From positions 1 through 57,177 of IMG/VR virus record IMGVR_UViG_3300020442_001429: 57,177 bases of DNA. One strand, written 5' to 3'. This document shows, piece by piece, positions 46,896-55,148 of the stretch (its first letter is position 1; each line of letters starts with the position of its first letter). Source of the stretch: a virus. A program made the position numbers and the translations under genes. The notes beneath the pieces were generated by a model. It saw nothing but the letters and a program-made list of their open reading frames with translations. It was not told the DNA's origin and did not search any database.

Positions 46896-49220
46896 GTGAA
46901 TGAGATACAACAAAAATCAACATTAGCAAAGTTACTGGCAACAGAAGATATTTCTGTTGTACACGATGCTAAAATGCCAACTGCAGCATTTGATGTAAAA
47001 GAACGTACATTATATTTGCCAGTATTTAAGAAAATGTCTAATGAACTATATGATTTGTTTATTGGACACGAAGTAGGACATGCACATTTTACTCCTGAAG
47101 AAGGATGGCATGACGCAGTATGTGATACACCTGAACTTAAGCACTTCTACAACATTATAGAAGACGCACGTATTGAACGTAAGGTTAAGGCAAAGTATCC
47201 TGGTTTAGCTTCCTCATTTTACAAAGGTTACAAAGAATTATTCGACAAAGACTTTTTTGGTATTAGAGGTCGTGACGTAAATAGTTTCCCATTCGCAGAC
47301 AGAATTAACTTACACTTCAAATTAGGCCACATGGCAGGTGTAGAGTTCTCAGAAACAGAACAAGTTTTCATAGATCGTATTGCAAAAGCAGAAACTTGGG
47401 ACGATGTTAAACAACTTTCACAAGAACTAGCAGTTACTTCCAAGAAAGAAGCTGAGGAACGTGCTGACGAAGGCAACGATTTACAAGAAATGCTAGATGA
47501 TCTTCAGAAACAACTAGCACAATCTCAAGAATCACAAACAGAAAATCCTGAGGACAATGAGTTGGATTCTTGGGAGCAACGTTACCAAATGGAAAAAGAA
47601 GATCGTGAAGAACACGAAGACGAAGATGGTAACGTCCCAGAAGATTACGAATTTGATCGTTACAGCGATGAAGTTACTGAAGAAGTTGACAAGCGTGTTG
47701 AAAAAGCAAAGGCACAGCGTCAGCAACACGAAGAAGAACAAAAAGAAATCGAGGACTTAGAAGAACAGATTGAGAAAGTCAAACAAGATTTAGAATTTCA
47801 CAATCAAGACGGTCAACATTCTCAAACAGACGCAGCGTTTAGAAAAAACGAAACTCAACTTGTTGATATGGATGCAGCAGAAAGAGTATATGTAGACTTA
47901 GACGGTCCTAGTGGTCCAGAAGATGTTATTGTCCAAATGGACGATCTATATAATTGGGAAAACTGCGTAACTCGTGAACAATATTACGAACCATACAAAA
48001 CTAGCCCTGAAGAACTTAAAAAATGGGGCTTAGAAATGGGTCGTAAGTATGAGGCAATGAACAGGCCAATCATTAATCAAATGGCTCAACAGTTTGAACT
48101 TAGAAAAGCAGCAACAGGTTTCAAGAAAGCACGTATTTCTAAAACAGGTAAGTTGAATGAGGACAAATTGTGGGCATACAAACTGACTGAGGACTTGTTC
48201 CAACAGACACAGGTTGTTCCTAACGGTAAGAATCACGGTATAATTATGTACGTTGATTTATCAGGTAGCATGCACTATCATATGAAAGGTACATTAGAAC
48301 AAGCAATCAATGTTGGTATGTTCTGTAGAAAAGTTGGTATCCCTTTTGATGTGTATGGTTTTAGCGACAACGGTAAAAGAGAACAATCTCTTAAAACTAA
48401 ATATAATACTCATAATTTTAAAGTAGGACAGTTTATGGACTATGGTAATGTCAAACTTGTCCATATGCTAAGTTCTAAGTCTAAGAAATCACAATGGGAT
48501 AACGCACTTGCATACTTAATGTGCATGATCAAAGGTTACGAGCGTAGTTCATATGATGAATACATCTACATTATGAACGAATACTTTAGACTTTCAGGTA
48601 CACCACTTAACCATTGTTTAGCATACGCTCCTAAAATAGCAGCGCAATTTAAAAAGCAATACAATGTTGAGATACTTTCAACAATATTCTTAACAGATGG
48701 TGGTGCAACTGACCAACTAGCTTTCTTTAAAGAAAGAAAAGAAGATCATAACTACGGCGAGCGTACACGCGGTAAGCAATTGGTTGCACGTATAGGTGCT
48801 AGCACAGTAGAAGGTCCTAGGTTAAACGGTAGTTATTACAGTAACGAAGCAGAAACTAGATTCCTTGTAGATTACTACAAAAAGGTAACAGGTTCCAGAA
48901 CATTTAACTTCCATATTGTAGGAGTTAAGCGTAGAGACTTCGAGAATGAGTATCACAGACGTTCAGATAACTATTCTTACACCCACTTTGATAACTGGTA
49001 CAAAAATGTACTTAAAAACAAGTTCGGTCTATTGACAGAGGACGCAGGATGGGATGCAACTATGCTCATCAAAGGACAAAGAGATCTACAGATTGAGGAC
49101 AAAGAATTAGAAGTTAAATCCAATAAAAGAGGTGATTTACTTCGAGGATTTAAGAAGTTTAATGGTGATAAGAAAACATCTAGGACTTTTGTTAACCAAA
49201 TCATAGAGTTAGTAGCGTAA
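46896..49220 (+). CDS. CobT-like VWA protein with an HExxH motif
   Basis: 774 residues from a GTG. The N-terminal domain has IGHEVGHAHF (HEVGH at 58-62) and FYNIIEDARIERKVKAKYPG, the layout of zinc-peptidase-like domains that precede VWA domains. Residues about 185-310 are a Glu/Gln-rich coiled coil. GIIMYVDLSGSMHYH (about 448-462) is a MIDAS motif (DxSGS), and TIFLTDGGATD follows. The whole resembles CobT of aerobic cobaltochelatase and general MoxR-partner VWA proteins. It probably works with the AAA+ protein at 49323. Cobalt insertion itself is not proven. Confidence 0.75.
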   Translation: MNEIQQKSTLAKLLATEDISVVHDAKMPTAAFDVKERTLYLPVFKKMSNELYDLFIGHEVGHAHFTPEEGWHDAVCDTPELKHFYNIIEDARIERKVKAKYPGLASSFYKGYKELFDKDFFGIRGRDVNSFPFADRINLHFKLGHMAGVEFSETEQVFIDRIAKAETWDDVKQLSQELAVTSKKEAEERADEGNDLQEMLDDLQKQLAQSQESQTENPEDNELDSWEQRYQMEKEDREEHEDEDGNVPEDYEFDRYSDEVTEEVDKRVEKAKAQRQQHEEEQKEIEDLEEQIEKVKQDLEFHNQDGQHSQTDAAFRKNETQLVDMDAAERVYVDLDGPSGPEDVIVQMDDLYNWENCVTREQYYEPYKTSPEELKKWGLEMGRKYEAMNRPIINQMAQQFELRKAATGFKKARISKTGKLNEDKLWAYKLTEDLFQQTQVVPNGKNHGIIMYVDLSGSMHYHMKGTLEQAINVGMFCRKVGIPFDVYGFSDNGKREQSLKTKYNTHNFKVGQFMDYGNVKLVHMLSSKSKKSQWDNALAYLMCMIKGYERSSYDEYIYIMNEYFRLSGTPLNHCLAYAPKIAAQFKKQYNVEILSTIFLTDGGATDQLAFFKERKEDHNYGERTRGKQLVARIGASTVEGPRLNGSYYSNEAETRFLVDYYKKVTGSRTFNFHIVGVKRRDFENEYHRRSDNYSYTHFDNWYKNVLKNKFGLLTEDAGWDATMLIKGQRDLQIEDKELEVKSNKRGDLLRGFKKFNGDKKTSRTFVNQIIELVA

Positions 49221-49248
49221 ATGATTGCAAAAGAATGCAAAAAAAAGG

Positions 49249-49277
49249 TTGACTTTAGGTTCCAAAGGTGCTATCAT
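49249..49277 (+). promoter_or_regulatory. Sigma70-like promoter, copy 3 of the dispersed repeat
   Basis: TTGACT at 49249-49254, 17-base spacer, TATCAT at 49272-49277, followed by the same ATACACATAAACTAAAAAA as copy 2. It gives the CobS-like gene its own promoter. Confidence 0.78.
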
Positions 49278-49322
49278 ATACACATAAACTAAAAAATTAA
49301 CTATATTTTGTGAGGAAATATT

Positions 49323-50519
49323 ATGAAAGCAATTGATAGAGAAAACTTAGTAGCAGCACTTAAAGACTGTGATAACGGTACAGGTGTTTTTACTAGGAAA
49401 CAAATAATTGAAACTGCCCAATCTATTGGTGTTGGTTTCCCAGCCTGGTTAGTAAACAAGCCAGACTATAAAGTAGACAGAGGTGTCTATAACTTGACTG
49501 CAATGTTCGGAGGAACAGCACAGGCAATTGAACTTCCAAAGGCAGCCCCTAAGGCTCCAATTATGGAGGTACAATCCCAGGCTCCAGCCCCCGAGGTATT
49601 GACTCAGGCTATCCTGAATGTAACCGTTGATAACTTAGTCCCATTCAAAGATGAGACTTATGTTCCATATGGTTTCTTCAAGGACTTGAAAAAAGTTCTA
49701 ACAAGTTCTATGTTTTACCCAATATTCATTAGCGGTTTATCTGGTAATGGTAAAACTACAATGGTAGAACAAGTATGTGCGAACCTGAAACGTGAGGCGG
49801 TTCGTGTAAATATTAGTATTGAAACTGATGAAGATGATTTGATCGGTGGCAATACTCTAGTTGACGGTAACGTCGTGTATAGAGAAGGGCCCGTCCTCAC
49901 AGCGATGAAACGCGGGGCTGTTCTTATCCTTGATGAAGTGGACAGAGGTTCCAACAAGCTGATGTGCTTACAAGCTATTCTAGAAGGTAAGCCCTACTTC
50001 AACAAGAAGACTGGCGAAACCGTAACTCCTGCTCCCGGCTTTAACATTGTTGCAACAGCCAACACAAAAGGTCGAGGTTCTGATGATGGCAAATTTATTA
50101 GCGCCAACATACTCGACGAGGCATTCCTAGAAAGGTTTGCAATCACCGTGGAGCAGGAGTACCCTACTTTAGCAACCGAGAAGAAGATTGTTCTAAACAA
50201 AATGAACAAGGCAAATTGTGTAGACGAAGATTTCGCACTGCACTTGGTTACTTGGTCAGATGTAATTCGTAAAACATATTACGAAGGTGCAATTGATGAA
50301 CTGATCTCAACTCGTAGGTTAGAGCACATTGTAAACGCATACGCAATGTTTACAGATAAAACTAAGGCAATTGAACTATGTGTCAACAGGTTCGATGAAG
50401 ATACTAAGGCAGCATTTATAGACTTGTATGCCAAAGTTGATCCTAGTGTACAAATTAATGAAGGTGACGATGAGATCCTTGATAACGAAAAAGCGGAGGA
50501 AGAACTTGGCGAAGAATAA
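49323..50519 (+). CDS. cobS: CobS/MoxR-like AAA+ ATPase
   Basis: 398 residues. The N-terminal 70 form a small winged-helix-like domain (FTRKQIIETAQSIGVGFPAW). Walker A is SGLSGNGKT (about 137-145), Walker B LILDEVDR (about 200-207), sensor 1 VATANTKGRG, and the arginine-finger region AFLERFAITVEQEYP. It matches phage CobS-like proteins, AAA+ partners of VWA proteins. The CobT-like neighbour supports a two-part remodelling machine. The acidic C-terminus is disordered. GTGAGG precedes the ATG. Confidence 0.85.
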   Translation: MKAIDRENLVAALKDCDNGTGVFTRKQIIETAQSIGVGFPAWLVNKPDYKVDRGVYNLTAMFGGTAQAIELPKAAPKAPIMEVQSQAPAPEVLTQAILNVTVDNLVPFKDETYVPYGFFKDLKKVLTSSMFYPIFISGLSGNGKTTMVEQVCANLKREAVRVNISIETDEDDLIGGNTLVDGNVVYREGPVLTAMKRGAVLILDEVDRGSNKLMCLQAILEGKPYFNKKTGETVTPAPGFNIVATANTKGRGSDDGKFISANILDEAFLERFAITVEQEYPTLATEKKIVLNKMNKANCVDEDFALHLVTWSDVIRKTYYEGAIDELISTRRLEHIVNAYAMFTDKTKAIELCVNRFDEDTKAAFIDLYAKVDPSVQINEGDDEILDNEKAEEELGEE

Positions 50520-50814
50520 AATAGACTACAAGTTTAACGAAGGAGCTCTTATTCAAGAGCTCCAGGCGTATATCGACGAAACATATGGTGGTCATTACAG
50601 TAGAAATAAATTCCAATCAACGGAATTTATCAGTGATTGTGGACACGGTATTGGTTTCGCAATAGGAAACATTTTAAAATATGCACAAAGGTATGGCAAA
50701 AAAGGTGTTGCCGAGGACCATAGAAAGGATCTACAAAAGGTTCTACACTATGCAATTATTGCACTAAATGAGCATGATAAAAGTACCGTGAAACACTATT
50801 TGGATGAAGACTAA
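50506..50814 (+). CDS. DUF3310-like protein
   Basis: 102 residues from a TTG at 50506, with GGAGG six bases upstream; a longer in-frame reading starts inside the ATPase gene and has no ribosome site. YIDETYGGHYSRNKFQSTEF, then GHGIGFAIGNILKYAQRYGK, is the DUF3310 signature (Y..HY....Q..EF...GF..GN..KY..R.GKK), a common phage protein sometimes fused to nucleotide kinases. Function unknown. It overlaps the protease start by one base. Confidence 0.78.
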   Translation: MAKNKIDYKFNEGALIQELQAYIDETYGGHYSRNKFQSTEFISDCGHGIGFAIGNILKYAQRYGKKGVAEDHRKDLQKVLHYAIIALNEHDKSTVKHYLDED

Positions 50815-51683
50815 TGGACTTTGTAGAAGCCGATTATGTTGAATGTAATGTAGTTGACTACAAATCATGCCATGGTATGGACTCCAACTATCGCAATTTT
50901 AATCTAGTATATCGCCCAGGTATTAATACAATACGTCTGGGCATCTACATGGATGATAGAATGGAAAGGCGTAGAGTGTTTGGTTATGTAAAACAACTGA
51001 ACGAAATATTTAAAATCAACGGTATTGATATTCATATTGAGACTGCTTTTGTAGAGCCTGTTGATATTGAAAACACCTATGATAGTTTAGGAAATATTGA
51101 ACTAGCATATGATTTAAAAGATTGGGATCAGTATTCTCCCTTCTATGAGAAAGCTTGGTTAGTAGACAAGTATGAAGTAGATATGATTCACGTCATGTTA
51201 GACAGTGAACAAGATTGGGAAGTATGTGGTGCCGGTTGGGTATGGAAAGGTGAAGGTATGACAGCAGGATTGACTGCCTGTTATACTAAGAATGATATTG
51301 CCACAGTAGATCCTGAACAAGATACATCTACTGAATATATTTTTGCACATGAAATAGGACACCAACTAGGGTTAGCACATTCTAAAGATGACGCAGGCGA
51401 GAAACCAACCTTTAGTGTAGGACATGGCTTCATGGCATCTGATGGTACAGGAACAATTATGTCTTATGCTAAAAATAGAGTGCCTTATTACTCTAATTGC
51501 TGGACAGAGATCAATGGTATTAAATATGGTAATTCAGAACATAGAGCAGACATGGCAATCAACGCATCTGCTCCTTCGATATCATTAACTTATGAAAACT
51601 ATGGTCCCTATAATTATCCTGTTATTGATCCTGAGATAGGAGCAAATAACGACAGGTTTATTAACACCGTATTTAGAAATTAA
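50814..51683 (+). CDS. Metzincin zinc metalloprotease
   Basis: 289 residues. The zinc site is HEIGHQLGLAH (179-189) and the Met-turn is TIMSY (M216), the two marks of metzincin proteases. The N-terminal 170 residues are beta-rich (GINTIRLGIYMDDRM, IDIHIETAF) and form the usual upper domain. No signal peptide is seen, so it would act in the cytoplasm or in the virion. Peptidase on a capsid, tail or host surface protein is possible. The gene ends before a late promoter. Confidence 0.85.
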   Translation: MDFVEADYVECNVVDYKSCHGMDSNYRNFNLVYRPGINTIRLGIYMDDRMERRRVFGYVKQLNEIFKINGIDIHIETAFVEPVDIENTYDSLGNIELAYDLKDWDQYSPFYEKAWLVDKYEVDMIHVMLDSEQDWEVCGAGWVWKGEGMTAGLTACYTKNDIATVDPEQDTSTEYIFAHEIGHQLGLAHSKDDAGEKPTFSVGHGFMASDGTGTIMSYAKNRVPYYSNCWTEINGIKYGNSEHRADMAINASAPSISLTYENYGPYNYPVIDPEIGANNDRFINTVFRN

Positions 51684-51696
51684 AAGACAAAATTAT

Positions 51697-51704
51697 TATA
51701 AATA
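51697..51704 (+). promoter_or_regulatory. T4-type late promoter before 51737
   Basis: Exact TATAAATA, 33 bases before the ATG at 51737, with TTAGGAG between. It separates this small gene from the upstream early-type group. Confidence 0.7.
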
Positions 51705-51736
51705 AGAGTATAGAAAAGTTAATTTAGGAGAATTTA

Positions 51737-52108
51737 ATGGCATATTCTAAAACTAGCACATTCGTCAGACCTAATACAGGCACCGCTTGGACATCAGTTA
51801 AAGACCATGGCGAAGGTAGTGACTATTGGGAATGGAGAAGACAATACCAAGCAGATAATGGTATAAGTGTTTCTTTTGATTTATCATCGGACGAACTAAC
51901 ATTAACTGTCACAGAAACTTGCGCAGATGAGGCAACTTATGATGCGTTCAAAGCAGCAGATGTAGCAGATGGTAGATACAACGCATTAAGAGCTGACTTA
52001 TCAGCAGCAATGGCATCGGCAGGTATTACATTGTCGATAACAGAAAACAACGACGGTTCGGTACAAACTTTAATGGAAGCTGCTTCAGTATCACCTGAAC
52101 TTACATAA
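51737..52108 (+). CDS. Hypothetical, probably late structural protein
   Basis: 123 residues. FVRPNTGTAWTSVKDHGEGS and GISVSFDLSSDELTLTVTET are beta-type; SAAMASAGITLSITENNDGS follows a helix. No known motif. A dedicated late promoter and a good ribosome site suggest a virion protein made late. Similar small late proteins are often minor capsid or fibre parts. Function unknown. Confidence 0.55.
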   Translation: MAYSKTSTFVRPNTGTAWTSVKDHGEGSDYWEWRRQYQADNGISVSFDLSSDELTLTVTETCADEATYDAFKAADVADGRYNALRADLSAAMASAGITLSITENNDGSVQTLMEAASVSPELT

Positions 52109-52125
52109 AACGGTACTCTTACCAC

Positions 52126-52154
52126 TTGATTTTTAGTATGAAAGATCCTATAAT
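52126..52154 (+). promoter_or_regulatory. Sigma70-like promoter before gp45
   Basis: TTGATT at 52126-52131, 17-base spacer, TATAAT at 52149-52154, in the gap before the clamp gene. The leader to the ATG is about 30 bases and includes TTGGAG. Confidence 0.8.
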
Positions 52155-52184
52155 AGTAGGATAATATTTGGAGAAAATTATATT

Positions 52185-52838
52185 ATGAAACTATCTAAAA
52201 ACACAATTGAAGTTCTCAAGAACTTCGCTACTATCAACACCAACATTCTAGTTCGTGAAGGTAGTACACTTTCTACAATTAGCACAGGTAAAAATATATT
52301 TGCACGTGCAGATATTGAGGAAAGTTTTCCACAAGAATTTGCAGTCTATGATTTGAATAGCCTGCTATCTTTATTAACCGTAATAGAAGATCCTGATGTA
52401 GTATTTGAGGAAGAAAGACTCCTCGTATCTAAAGGCGCTTCTAGATTCGAATATTACTTTGCAGATCCTAACATCATTGTTAGCGCTCCTGATAAAACAA
52501 TTGAAGTAGACAACTTCTTTGAGTTTGAACTTAACAAGGATAACGTTGAAATGATTCTTAAGGCTGCAGGTATTACAGGCGCACCTATGTTATCTATTAA
52601 AGGTGATGGTGAAAATATTAGAGTAGAAGTAGGCGATCCGAATACACCTAAGTCTAACGCATACAGAACAGATGTTGTAACATCAGACGTTACATTTGAT
52701 GCGAGACTTGCTATTGAAAACTTCAAGGTTATTCCTGACACTTACAAAGTTATTATCTCTAAGAAGAAATTTATGTATCTTGAAAGTAAGACTGGCCGTA
52801 AGTATTGGTTAGCACTTGAAAGATCCTCAGATATATAG
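52185..52838 (+). CDS. 45: Sliding clamp gp45
   Basis: 217 residues, near T4 gp45 (228). MKLSKNTIEVLKNFATINTN, STISTGKNIFARADIEESFP, FAVYDLNSLLSLLTVIEDPD and SRFEYYFADPNIIV are clear gp45 blocks. The trimer tethers DNA polymerase and, in T4, activates late transcription with gp55. It opens the conserved 45-44-62-regA replication group, here with two inserted genes. Confidence 0.93.
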   Translation: MKLSKNTIEVLKNFATINTNILVREGSTLSTISTGKNIFARADIEESFPQEFAVYDLNSLLSLLTVIEDPDVVFEEERLLVSKGASRFEYYFADPNIIVSAPDKTIEVDNFFEFELNKDNVEMILKAAGITGAPMLSIKGDGENIRVEVGDPNTPKSNAYRTDVVTSDVTFDARLAIENFKVIPDTYKVIISKKKFMYLESKTGRKYWLALERSSDI

Positions 52839-52846
52839 GAGTAACT

Positions 52847-53026
52847 ATGGACGAGAGTAAATTAGAAGTAACAATCCGAGAAGCGACTAACGGCTGGATT
52901 GTTGAAATTAATCTGGATGGTGAAACAGTAGAATACATTTTTACTAGACCCAACCCAGCAATTAATTTAGTTAGAAAAGTAATGAAGGGAGAATTAGATC
53001 CTTTCAATTCAGGGGAGGATGAATAA
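52847..53026 (+). CDS. Small acidic protein (59 aa)
   Basis: A 60-codon frame from the ATG at 52847, with AGGAG upstream, to TAA at 53026. MDESKLEVTIREATNGWIVE, then INLDGETVEYIFTRP, is a three-stranded beta sheet followed by a helix (AINLVRKVMKGE). The stop overlaps the peroxiredoxin ATG as TAATG. The ribosome site and overlap make it a real gene. It sits inside the replication group and may be a small regulator; no family recognised. Confidence 0.7.
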   Translation: MDESKLEVTIREATNGWIVEINLDGETVEYIFTRPNPAINLVRKVMKGELDPFNSGEDE

Positions 53027-53637
53027 TGGGAGAGCATGTCTTTACAGAAACAGCGCAAATCGCAGATACTATCCCACCCTTTAAACTAATCAAGCAGGTT
53101 AAAACAACCTCAGGCGTATCTAAATTTGTGGACATGGATAACGATGTCCTATTTACAGGTAAAAGAGTAATTATATTTGGATTGCCTGGTGCGTTTACAC
53201 CTACTTGTTCTAGTAAACAACTACCAGGGTTTGAAACTCAATATCATTTGTTTAGAAACTTGGGTATTGATGACATCTATTGTATTAGTGTCAACGATAC
53301 TTTTGTTATGAACGAGTGGGCAAAGGATCAAGGATTGGTAAATGTAAAACTTATTCCAGATGGTAGCGCCCAACTTACAATTAAACTTGGTATGGATGTT
53401 CGTAAGGACAACCTACAGTTTGGTGTTAGGAGTTGGAGATATGCTGCAATCTATGATGATGGCAAACTCGTACAGAGTTTTATTGAAGAAGGGTTTGGTG
53501 ATAACTTTGAGGAAGATCCTTATGTTGTTAGCACACCCGAAAATGTGATGAAATGGATTAGAGAAAATCCTTTTGAAGGGAAAGATATTAAACTTGATAT
53601 CTCAGATTCGACAGATATTAAGGAAGATATTTCCTAA
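53026..53637 (+). CDS. Peroxiredoxin (Prx5-type)
   Basis: 203 residues. VIIFGLPGAFTPTCSSKQLP carries the PxxxTxxC active site with peroxidatic C61, followed by DIYCISVNDTFVMNEWAKDQ. This is the Prx5/hybrid peroxiredoxin type, which is usually reduced by glutaredoxin or thioredoxin; a glutaredoxin is encoded at 43128. It removes peroxides, which could protect infected cells. It is inserted between the clamp and clamp loader genes. The C-terminal 30 residues are an acidic extension. Confidence 0.9.
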   Translation: MGEHVFTETAQIADTIPPFKLIKQVKTTSGVSKFVDMDNDVLFTGKRVIIFGLPGAFTPTCSSKQLPGFETQYHLFRNLGIDDIYCISVNDTFVMNEWAKDQGLVNVKLIPDGSAQLTIKLGMDVRKDNLQFGVRSWRYAAIYDDGKLVQSFIEEGFGDNFEEDPYVVSTPENVMKWIRENPFEGKDIKLDISDSTDIKEDIS

Positions 53638-53648
53638 AACCTTTTTCT

Positions 53649-53678
53649 GTGCCAAAATTTTTTACGATATTTTGGTGC
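53649..53678 (+). other. Hairpin between peroxiredoxin and gp44
   Basis: A 10-pair stem with two G-T pairs (core CCAAAAT with ATTTTGG) and a 10-base loop. No T run follows, so it is not a standard terminator. It could shape the gp44 leader or protect the mRNA end. Confidence 0.35.
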
Positions 53679-53718
53679 AAAAAAAGTTGGTTAAATTATA
53701 TTATGATTAGGAGTGAGT

Positions 53719-54657
53719 ATGGAACCAGCACAATTCTTATGGGTTGAAAAATATAGACCCAAGCGTATAGATGATTGCATCCTTCCTGAGGATGTTAAGA
53801 AACAATTCAAACAGTTTATATCTAAAAAGGAAGCCCCTAACTTATTACTAGCAGGTACTGCTGGGACAGGTAAGACAACGCTCGCGCGTGCTCTCTGTGA
53901 GGAGTTAGGATGTGACTATATAGTAATCAATGGTAGTGATGAGGGTCGTCAGATCGACACTCTCAGGACCAAGATCAAGCAGTTTGCATCAGCAGTTTCC
54001 TTTGAGGGTGCTACAAAGGTAGTTATACTAGACGAGGCGGACTATATGAATCGTGATAGTGTACAACCAGCACTTAGAGCGTTCATAGAGACGTTCTCAG
54101 AGAACTGTAGATTCATCTTTACTTGTAACTATGCTAATAGGCTTATAGAGCCCTTACATAGTAGAACTACTGTCATAGACTTTAAGATAGCGCCTAAGGA
54201 CCGTCCTAAGATGGCTAAATTGTTTATGGAACGTATGGCATACATCTTAAATACTGAAGGTGTGACGTACAATGAGAAGGTCCTAGCAGAGCTATTGATG
54301 AAATACTTTCCAGACTACCGTAGGGTTATCAATGAACTCCAGAGATACTCTGTGGCAGGTTCTATAGACGAGGGTATATTAAGTAACTTCCAGGAAATTA
54401 ACGCTAAGAACCTCATAGAGAGCCTTAGAGAGAAGGACTGGAAGAAGATGAGACAGTGGGTTGCCAATAACGTAGACACTGATCCTCAGGGTGTATTTAG
54501 ACAAATATACGACACATTATTGCCTGAGGTTAAGGGTATTCCACACTTGGTATTGCTCATAGCAGATTATCAGTACAAAGCGGCGTTCGTAGCAGATCAA
54601 GAGATCAACCTTACTGCCTGTTTAACTGAGATTATGGCTAATGTGGAGTTCACATGA
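53719..54657 (+). CDS. 44: Clamp loader large subunit gp44
   Basis: 312 residues from the ATG at 53719, with AGGAG five bases upstream; a GTG at 53713 is in frame but too near the ribosome site. Walker A GTAGTGKT (46-53), Walker B VVILDEADYM (101-110) and sensor 1 FIFTCNYANR are in place, with PALRAFIETFSENCR between. T4 gp44 is 319 residues. With gp62 it loads gp45 onto primed DNA. The stop overlaps gp62 by four bases. Confidence 0.95.
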   Translation: MEPAQFLWVEKYRPKRIDDCILPEDVKKQFKQFISKKEAPNLLLAGTAGTGKTTLARALCEELGCDYIVINGSDEGRQIDTLRTKIKQFASAVSFEGATKVVILDEADYMNRDSVQPALRAFIETFSENCRFIFTCNYANRLIEPLHSRTTVIDFKIAPKDRPKMAKLFMERMAYILNTEGVTYNEKVLAELLMKYFPDYRRVINELQRYSVAGSIDEGILSNFQEINAKNLIESLREKDWKKMRQWVANNVDTDPQGVFRQIYDTLLPEVKGIPHLVLLIADYQYKAAFVADQEINLTACLTEIMANVEFT

Positions 54658-55115
54658 GCGATGGAATACTAGAAGGGTTTGGAGACCCTATTGAGGAGAT
54701 AAATGAAGAGGACTTTCAACAGAAACTGAAAAAGATCTCTCCGTTTGATTTTGCTAACAGCATAAACTTCACAAAAGAAAACCTAATAGTAGATGAGAGA
54801 ACAGAAAAGGAATACAATCCTTTTATTGTAAATCGTGCTATGGGTTTTGGTAAAGATACAGTTATTGCTGGTAACGAAATGAATTCTCGTCCACACTTAG
54901 ACAACAAAATGCAATATGATTTTCTCCGTGAGGTTGTGAGAAAGTCTAAGCGCTATAATAAGTGGCTGAAAAATGAAGAAGAGAACATAGAAGCTGTACA
55001 AAAGTTCTTTGGTTACTCTTTTAATAAGGCAAAAGAGGCGTTGTCTATATTAACTGAAACAGATCTTGATCGGATCAAGCTGTACCAAACCACATCAAAA
55101 GGTGGGAAGGTATAA
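54654..55115 (+). CDS. 62: Clamp loader small subunit gp62
   Basis: 153 residues, somewhat shorter than T4 gp62 (187). PFDFANSINFTKENLIVDER, then YNPFIVNRAMGFGKDTVIAG, NEMNSRPHLDNKMQYDFLRE and RYNKWLKN are the family signature. It lacks ATPase motifs and completes the loader ring with gp44. The ending TSKGGKV overlaps the late promoter of regA. Confidence 0.88.
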   Translation: MSDGILEGFGDPIEEINEEDFQQKLKKISPFDFANSINFTKENLIVDERTEKEYNPFIVNRAMGFGKDTVIAGNEMNSRPHLDNKMQYDFLREVVRKSKRYNKWLKNEEENIEAVQKFFGYSFNKAKEALSILTETDLDRIKLYQTTSKGGKV

Positions 55116-55118
55116 ATA
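55111..55118 (+). promoter_or_regulatory. T4-type late promoter before regA
   Basis: Exact TATAAATA overlapping the gp62 stop, 31 bases before the regA ATG. It would allow late supply of a repressor usually made early. Confidence 0.6.
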
Positions 55119-55148
55119 GTTCAGTAATTATTAACAGGCTATATTGAA

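Noticed and set aside
46896-50519. Cobalamin synthesis as a settled function of the CobT/CobS-like pair
   Set aside because: No CobN chelatase subunit is seen, and the same domains occur in other AAA+/VWA machines.
53649-53678. Rho-independent terminator before gp44
   Set aside because: The hairpin is followed by A residues, not T residues, on the plus strand, and gives no proper tail on the minus strand.
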